In this document: in pieces, positions 59,526 through 64,000 of the stretch | How positions within the stretch are numbered: position 1 is the first letter of the stretch | Layout: every line of letters begins with the position of its first letter | Source of the DNA: Armatimonadota bacterium | Lineage (GTDB): Bacteria; Armatimonadota; Fimbriimonadia; Fimbriimonadales; Fimbriimonadaceae | Assembly (NCBI GenBank): GCA_018268395.1 | Contig: JAFDWQ010000001.1 | Span: 1,020,644-1,084,643 of the forward strand | Direction: 5' to 3' | Length of the DNA stretch: 64,000 nt | The notes under the pieces: model-generated | What the model saw: the letters and a program-made list of their open reading frames with translations, nothing else | Told to the model about the DNA's origin: nothing | Databases searched by the model: none | Translations under genes and position numbers: made by a program

Positions 59526-60647
59526 TTATCCCAGTCGGTCGGGGTTCAATCCTTCGAGCTCGGGTAAGACGAAGACGCCGTCCTTACGGATCAAACGGTC
59601 GTCGAACCAGATTTCGCCCCCACCGTAGTCGGGCCGCTGGATGAGGACCGTGTCCCAGTGGATCGCGCTCTTGTTCCCGTTGCCGCCCGGAGGCGGATAC
59701 GCGTTTCCGGGCGTAAAGTGGAAGCTGCCCGCGATCTTTTCGTCGAACAGGGTGTCCTTCATCGGGTGAAGGATGTAGGGGTTGAACCCGATGGCGAACT
59801 CGCCGATATATCGGGCGCCCTCGTCCGTGTCGAGGATTTGGTTGACTTTGTCGGTCAAGGCGCCGGCCGAAGCCTCGACGATCTTGCCCGCCTTGAAGGC
59901 GTAGCGGATGTCCTTGAACTCGGTCCCTTGATAGAGGCTGACGGTGTTGAACTGGATCGTGCCTTCGACAGACTCTTTGACGGGGCACGAGAAGCACTCG
60001 CCGTCGGGGATGTTGCGCAATCCGACACACGGCTTGCTCCCGATGTCCTTGATGCTGAACCGTAGGTCAGTCCCCGGTCCCTTGATGTGGACGCGGTCGG
60101 TCGCGTTCATCAGGTCCTCGAGGGGACGGCACGCCGCCTCCATCTTCTTGTAGTCCATCGTGCAGACACGGAAGTAGAAGTCTTCGAAGGCCTGAGTCGA
60201 CATCGCGGCCTGTTGCGCCATGCTGGGACTGGGCCATCGCAAGGCCACCCACTTCGTGTTCGGTACGCGCCGTTCGAAGACCACCGGCGTTGCGTAAACG
60301 CGTTGCCAGAGGGCGACGTTTTCGCTCGGGACGTCCACAGTGTTGCTGACGTTGTGCCCTCCACGGATGGCGATGTAGGCCGTCATGCGGTCCATTTCGT
60401 AGGCTTCGACGTCGGCGATCAAAGCCGCGTTGGCCTCGTCCATATCGAGCATCGCTTGACGGCGGACGGTCTCGTTCTCCAACCGTACGACGACTTGTGC
60501 GCCCCTTGACCGTGCGACCTTGACCACTTCGGCCACGGCCTCGAAAGGAACGTCGGAGGCGTGGACGAGCACACGGTCCTCGGGGGTCAGGCGCGTCGAA
60601 TGGTCGCACAGGAGCTCGGCGAGCCGCGAGACACGTGGATCGAGCAT
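59526..60647 (-). CDS. M29-family aminopeptidase
   Basis: A 373-aa dimetal aminopeptidase related to thermophilic AmpS/AmpT. Metal-binding residues lie in the C-terminal half: CVGLRNIPDGECFSCPVKESVEGTI, YIGEFAIGFNPYI, DEKIAGSFHFTPGNAYP and SAIHWDTVLI. The N-terminus (RLTPEDRVLVHASDVPFEA) matches family members. TAACCT lies six bases before the ATG. Five bases separate its stop from the THUMP-like methyltransferase. Confidence 0.93.
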   Translation of the reverse strand: MLDPRVSRLAELLCDHSTRLTPEDRVLVHASDVPFEAVAEVVKVARSRGAQVVVRLENETVRRQAMLDMDEANAALIADVEAYEMDRMTAYIAIRGGHNVSNTVDVPSENVALWQRVYATPVVFERRVPNTKWVALRWPSPSMAQQAAMSTQAFEDFYFRVCTMDYKKMEAACRPLEDLMNATDRVHIKGPGTDLRFSIKDIGSKPCVGLRNIPDGECFSCPVKESVEGTIQFNTVSLYQGTEFKDIRYAFKAGKIVEASAGALTDKVNQILDTDEGARYIGEFAIGFNPYILHPMKDTLFDEKIAGSFHFTPGNAYPPPGGNGNKSAIHWDTVLIQRPDYGGGEIWFDDRLIRKDGVFVLPELEGLNPDRLG

Positions 60648-60653
60648 TCCGGA

Positions 60654-60659
60654 AGGTTA
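60654..60659 (-). promoter_or_regulatory. -10 box of a leaderless promoter (M29 aminopeptidase)
   Basis: TAACCT on the minus strand, six bases, ATG at 60647. Confidence 0.5.
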
Positions 60660-60692
60660 CCGTCCGCTCGGTCGGGCCCGCAGACGGGTCAA

Positions 60693-60715
60693 GGCCCGGG
60701 GCTTAGCCCCGGGCC
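60693..60715 (-). terminator. Perfect GC hairpin after the secreted-protein gene
   Basis: A 10-bp perfect stem (GGCCCGGGGC, GCCCCGGGCC) with a 3-base loop, nine bases beyond the stop at 60724. Only TTG follows on the minus strand, so the T-run is poor, but stem stability makes a terminator or mRNA barrier likely. Confidence 0.5.
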
Positions 60716-60723
60716 GTCCGGCC

Positions 60724-61431
60724 TTAGCTGCCTCGTGACGAGATGAAGCGCTGGCCGTAGAACACGAACGGGAAGTCTTGGCCGGACAACCCGTCTTGAA
60801 CGGAGTACCAGCCCGCCCCCCCGTTGTTCGACTGGAGCGCGTTGGCTCCGTAGGTCGTCTTGTACCCAGGATTAGCCAGGTACGGCGTCCAGGGGCCGGA
60901 GAAAGGCCAGGTTCCGGTCGCCGACCAGACCAGGTAATAGTCGCCCGGCGTCAGGACAGTGTCGAACTGGACGTCCACTTGCTGAAGCCACCGGATGTCG
61001 AGCGGCTGACCGTTGTGGATGCGGAACATGTCCGACATCTTCGCCCTAAGGAAGCTGCCGGTGCTTACGAGGGCACCGACCCCGCCTGCGGCCGTCTTCT
61101 TCCGGATCTCGAACAGTCCGCCTTTCACAGTCGGGACGACGGCGTTGGTCTGGTACATCCAAAGGGTCGCACCTGTGACCTGCCACTTGGTGTTCGAGAC
61201 CGTGAAGTCGTCGGCCAACCGGTCGTTACCCCCGTTCCAGTTCGCAGAGCGGAAACCGCAGACGGTGCAACCCTTCTGCACTTCGCTCCAGAACCCACCG
61301 AGCGAACGGGTGCCGGTCTTGAGGCCTTCTTGACCGACGTCGTTCGCTTCAGCGTTGTTGTAGACGATTTGACCTTGAGTGAAGCCGTTCGCGCAGGCGC
61401 AAACGGCCAGAGAAATCATGATCGCTTTCAT
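60724..61431 (-). CDS. Secreted protein of unknown function
   Basis: A 235-aa exported protein with a signal peptide ending GFTQGQ. The mature part starts IVYNNAEANDVG and has GCTVCGF (two cysteines, likely a disulfide) and RLADDFTV. It is beta-rich with WQVTGATLWMYQTN, VDVQFDTVLTPGDYYLVWSATG and FVFYGQRF, a jellyroll-like composition common in PEP-CTERM proteins, but the C-terminal sorting signal is absent. GGAG is eight bases before the ATG, right after a leader hairpin. No family recognised. Confidence 0.6.
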   Translation of the reverse strand: MKAIMISLAVCACANGFTQGQIVYNNAEANDVGQEGLKTGTRSLGGFWSEVQKGCTVCGFRSANWNGGNDRLADDFTVSNTKWQVTGATLWMYQTNAVVPTVKGGLFEIRKKTAAGGVGALVSTGSFLRAKMSDMFRIHNGQPLDIRWLQQVDVQFDTVLTPGDYYLVWSATGTWPFSGPWTPYLANPGYKTTYGANALQSNNGGAGWYSVQDGLSGQDFPFVFYGQRFISSRGS

Positions 61432-61633
61432 TCTTCAAACTCCGCCGGGAAAACCCGGCTGCAAAAAAACCAGTCCTCAAGACGAGGGCAGGTACTCAAT
61501 ATTCTGGTGATCTGGTCACCGAAAGTTCGTGCCTAAGCTCGAATTTCAGGTATTAATGCGGGACTTTTTGGGAAACTTTTGGAGGAATGTCGGCGTCTAC
61601 ACACTCTTATCTTAGTTTGGGCCACGTTTCTAT

Positions 61634-61674
61634 ATGAAAAGGTCGGGGCATCCTTAGGAAGGACGCTCCGACCT
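61634..61674 (-). terminator. Strong intrinsic terminator after the PEP-CTERM gene
   Basis: On the minus strand a 16-bp stem with a G-T pair and one mismatch and a 3-base loop (61640-61674) is followed by TTTTCATAT. It begins 21 bases after the PEP-CTERM stop. Confidence 0.8.
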
Positions 61675-61694
61675 GAATCGGGCGGGTTATAGGC

Positions 61695-62399
61695 TCACTT
61701 TCGGCGCTTACGGGCCAAAGCCACGGTGCCGGCTCCAAGCGCGAGCATCGAGAACGGTTCGGGAACCACGTTGAACTGCATGCCGAAGTTCGCCGCGGGG
61801 TTTCCGCCGAAGGGCGAATTGAAGACCGTGCCCGCAGGATTGTTGCTCAGGAAGGAGCCCGGTGTGCTGCTCACGAACATCTTGTCCGCGCTCGTTCCGA
61901 CCGTAGGAGGCCCGTAAAGGCCCATGCCCAGCTTATCGAGTTGGGCAGCCGTCGTACCCGACGCGCCGCTGTTGTCGAAGAAGAACCCGACCCAGAGGTT
62001 GGCGGACGGCAGGACGATGTTGTTGGCGGTCAGGTCGGCAGAGTACAACGTCACGCCGGTGCCGATCGACGTTGCAGCGAACGTGACGCCGCCAAGGGCC
62101 GTTCCCGGACCGCCGCCCGTTCCGTCCGTCTGGAAGAACCGGAGCCGCATGCGGGCGGTCGTGGCCGACGTGTTCAGGTTCGCGATGGCGAACTTGATCG
62201 CGCCGAGCTGACCGCTTCCCGTCATGTTCAGGTCGTCGAGGACGATGTTCGTCGTCAAGACGCCGCTGACCGACGTGGTGCCTCCCGCGGCGAAAGCGGA
62301 AGACATGAACGACGTCGTGTTGTCGTAGACCAGTTGGGCGTTCGCCCCTACGCTTATGGCGACCGACGCCAAGATTAAGACCTTCTTCATTGTTGTCAT
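61695..62399 (-). CDS. PEP-CTERM-anchored exported protein
   Basis: A 234-aa surface protein. Signal peptide (KKVLILASVAISVGANAQ), then a Thr/Ser/Asn-rich beta region (SVSGVLTTNIVLDDLNM, TARMRLRFFQTDG) and a C-terminal PEP-CTERM signal: VVPEPFSMLALGAGTVALARKRRK, i.e. VPEP, a hydrophobic helix and a basic end. Such proteins are processed by exosortase, not present in this window. I use ATG 62399 (GAGG ten bases ahead); TTG 62408 and ATG 62390 are alternatives. Confidence 0.85.
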   Translation of the reverse strand: MTTMKKVLILASVAISVGANAQLVYDNTTSFMSSAFAAGGTTSVSGVLTTNIVLDDLNMTGSGQLGAIKFAIANLNTSATTARMRLRFFQTDGTGGGPGTALGGVTFAATSIGTGVTLYSADLTANNIVLPSANLWVGFFFDNSGASGTTAAQLDKLGMGLYGPPTVGTSADKMFVSSTPGSFLSNNPAGTVFNSPFGGNPAANFGMQFNVVPEPFSMLALGAGTVALARKRRK

Positions 62400-62539
62400 G
62401 ACCCTCAAGCCTCAGGAGTTCGATCCCTCGAGGCCAAGACAAAATGATATAGCAGGCGTCTAGCAAACCAGACGGTCGGCGGGCCAAGAGCGTGCAAAGG
62501 GAGGAGAATCCGGCAGACTTGCTTGGGTCTGGTCGGGAC

Positions 62540-63360
62540 TTAGGAAAGCCTCAATGGCTTTTGAGCGACAGCGTAGGTTTCCGGAGTCAGGTAGGCCAGG
62601 TCTTGTGGAAGGCCCGAAGGAGCCGTCGGGGACAGGGCCGGTCCGTGGCCCGCCCAACAGAACGCGCTATACCCGCCGAAGCTCGGCACGGCCGCCCAAT
62701 AGGAGCCGACCTGGGGGAACACCTTTGCGTAGAGCCTCTGGATCTCGTCCAGGGAGTACGGACAGAAGACCATGTTGTCGGCCTGGGTCACGACGTACCC
62801 GCCAGGAGCAAGGAGCCGCTTGACGTCCCGATAGAAGTCCTCGGTGAAGAGCATCTCGCTGAGTTCGCCCTCCTCCTCTTCGTAGACGTCGGTACAGTCC
62901 ACGACGATCAGGTCGTAAGGATCGTGGTCAGACTGGGCAAAGGCGAACGCGTCGCCGACCGTAAGGTGGACGCGAGGGTCGTCAAAAGCACCGTCGCTGA
63001 CGGTCGGCAGCGACCTGCGGCTCACGTCGATGACGCCTTGATCGATTTCGACCATGTCGATCCGTTGCAAGGACGAACGGCGGCACAGTTCTCGGAGCAC
63101 GCCTCCGTCTCCTCCGCCGACGACGAGCGCCCGTCGGGGGTCGGGGACGTTGGACAAGGGCGTCCAGACGAGTGCCTCGTGGTACGCGCGTTCGTCAAAC
63201 GTCGTCAACTGGATGTGCCCGTCGAGCAACAGCATCCGCCCGAACACGTCCGACTCGTAGACTTCCACAAGCTGGTATTCGGTCTGCACGGATTCGATCC
63301 GGGACGACACCTCGACCGACATCGTCAGCTTTCCTGACCGGATCGGGAACGTAAGCGTCA

Positions 63361-63361
<1 letters not shown>
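62540..63361 (-). CDS. speE: Spermidine synthase-type aminopropyltransferase
   Basis: A 273-aa polyamine synthase. The N-terminal beta domain (SSRIESVQTEYQLVEVYESDVFGRMLLLDGHIQLT) precedes the Rossmann fold with the decarboxy-SAM loop ALVVGGGDGGVLREL, VEIDQGVIDVSRR and the catalytic IVVDCTDVYEEEEGEL. YHEALVW matches the conserved histidine segment. ATG 63361 shares a base with the gyrB stop, so it is translated after gyrB. D-to-C changes in the usual DSTD loop (DCTD) are seen. Confidence 0.9.

Positions 63362-64000
<639 letters not shown>

Overview
This is a gene-dense, GC-rich stretch of chromosome (about 60 protein genes) from a Gram-negative-type bacterium with an LPS-bearing outer membrane. 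Lipid A genes (lpxC, lpxD), Skp/OmpH, BamA, an lptB/F/A/C cluster, TamB and an SLH-domain porin all point to a diderm. The combination of SLH porin, PEP-CTERM protein, tricorn-like protease, GH116 glucosidase and shortened RNase HIII suits Armatimonadota (Fimbriimonadia-like). That placement is inference from gene content; there is no rRNA in the window.

Layout. 0-0.2 kb: start of a LAGLIDADG-like gene next to a parS-like palindrome. 0.2-9.2 kb (minus): ABC ATPase, cdsA, PKD protein, ymdB, CorC-type protein, a DagK-PAP2 fusion, ybeY, an S21 gene with a TTG start, a small unknown, lpxC and lpxD. 9.1-12.6 kb (minus): coiled-coil lipoprotein, OmpH, BamA. 12.7-16.3 kb: NlpC/P60 hydrolase, rnhC, and ccmABCD for cytochrome c maturation. 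16.4-23.7 kb (minus): tricorn-like protease, small secreted protein, SLH porin with a strong terminator, phosphomannomutase. 23.7-30 kb (plus): ECF sigma factor with a membrane partner, endonuclease IV, GAF/degenerate-GGDEF sensor, TPR and coiled-coil proteins. 30-42 kb: GH116 glucosidase, Ycf45/R3H ATPase, redoxin, lipA, tamB, CgeB-like glycosyltransferase, purQ, purS. 42-50 kb: S9 peptidase, AraC regulator, a Vsr-type endonuclease with a decayed-methyltransferase/AlbA_2 fusion, a 5'-nucleotidase and a LolA-like protein. 50-58 kb (minus): a tightly overlapping rlmN-lptC-lptA-lptB-lptF-DUF3084-yqgF operon, then STN and zinc-finger membrane proteins. 58-64 kb (minus): THUMP-like methyltransferase, M29 aminopeptidase, two secreted proteins, speE and the 3' part of gyrB.

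Two things stand out. First, the pair at 46.1-47.8 kb looks like an uncharacterised DNA-defence module: a Vsr-family nuclease translationally coupled to a protein whose N-terminal two thirds is a decayed Eco57I-like adenine methyltransferase and whose C-terminus is a Schlafen/AlbA_2 domain. Second, many genes here carry a TANNNT box ending only 6-8 bases before the start codon and no Shine-Dalgarno, which implies widespread leaderless transcription. No tRNA, rRNA, CRISPR array or insertion sequence was found.
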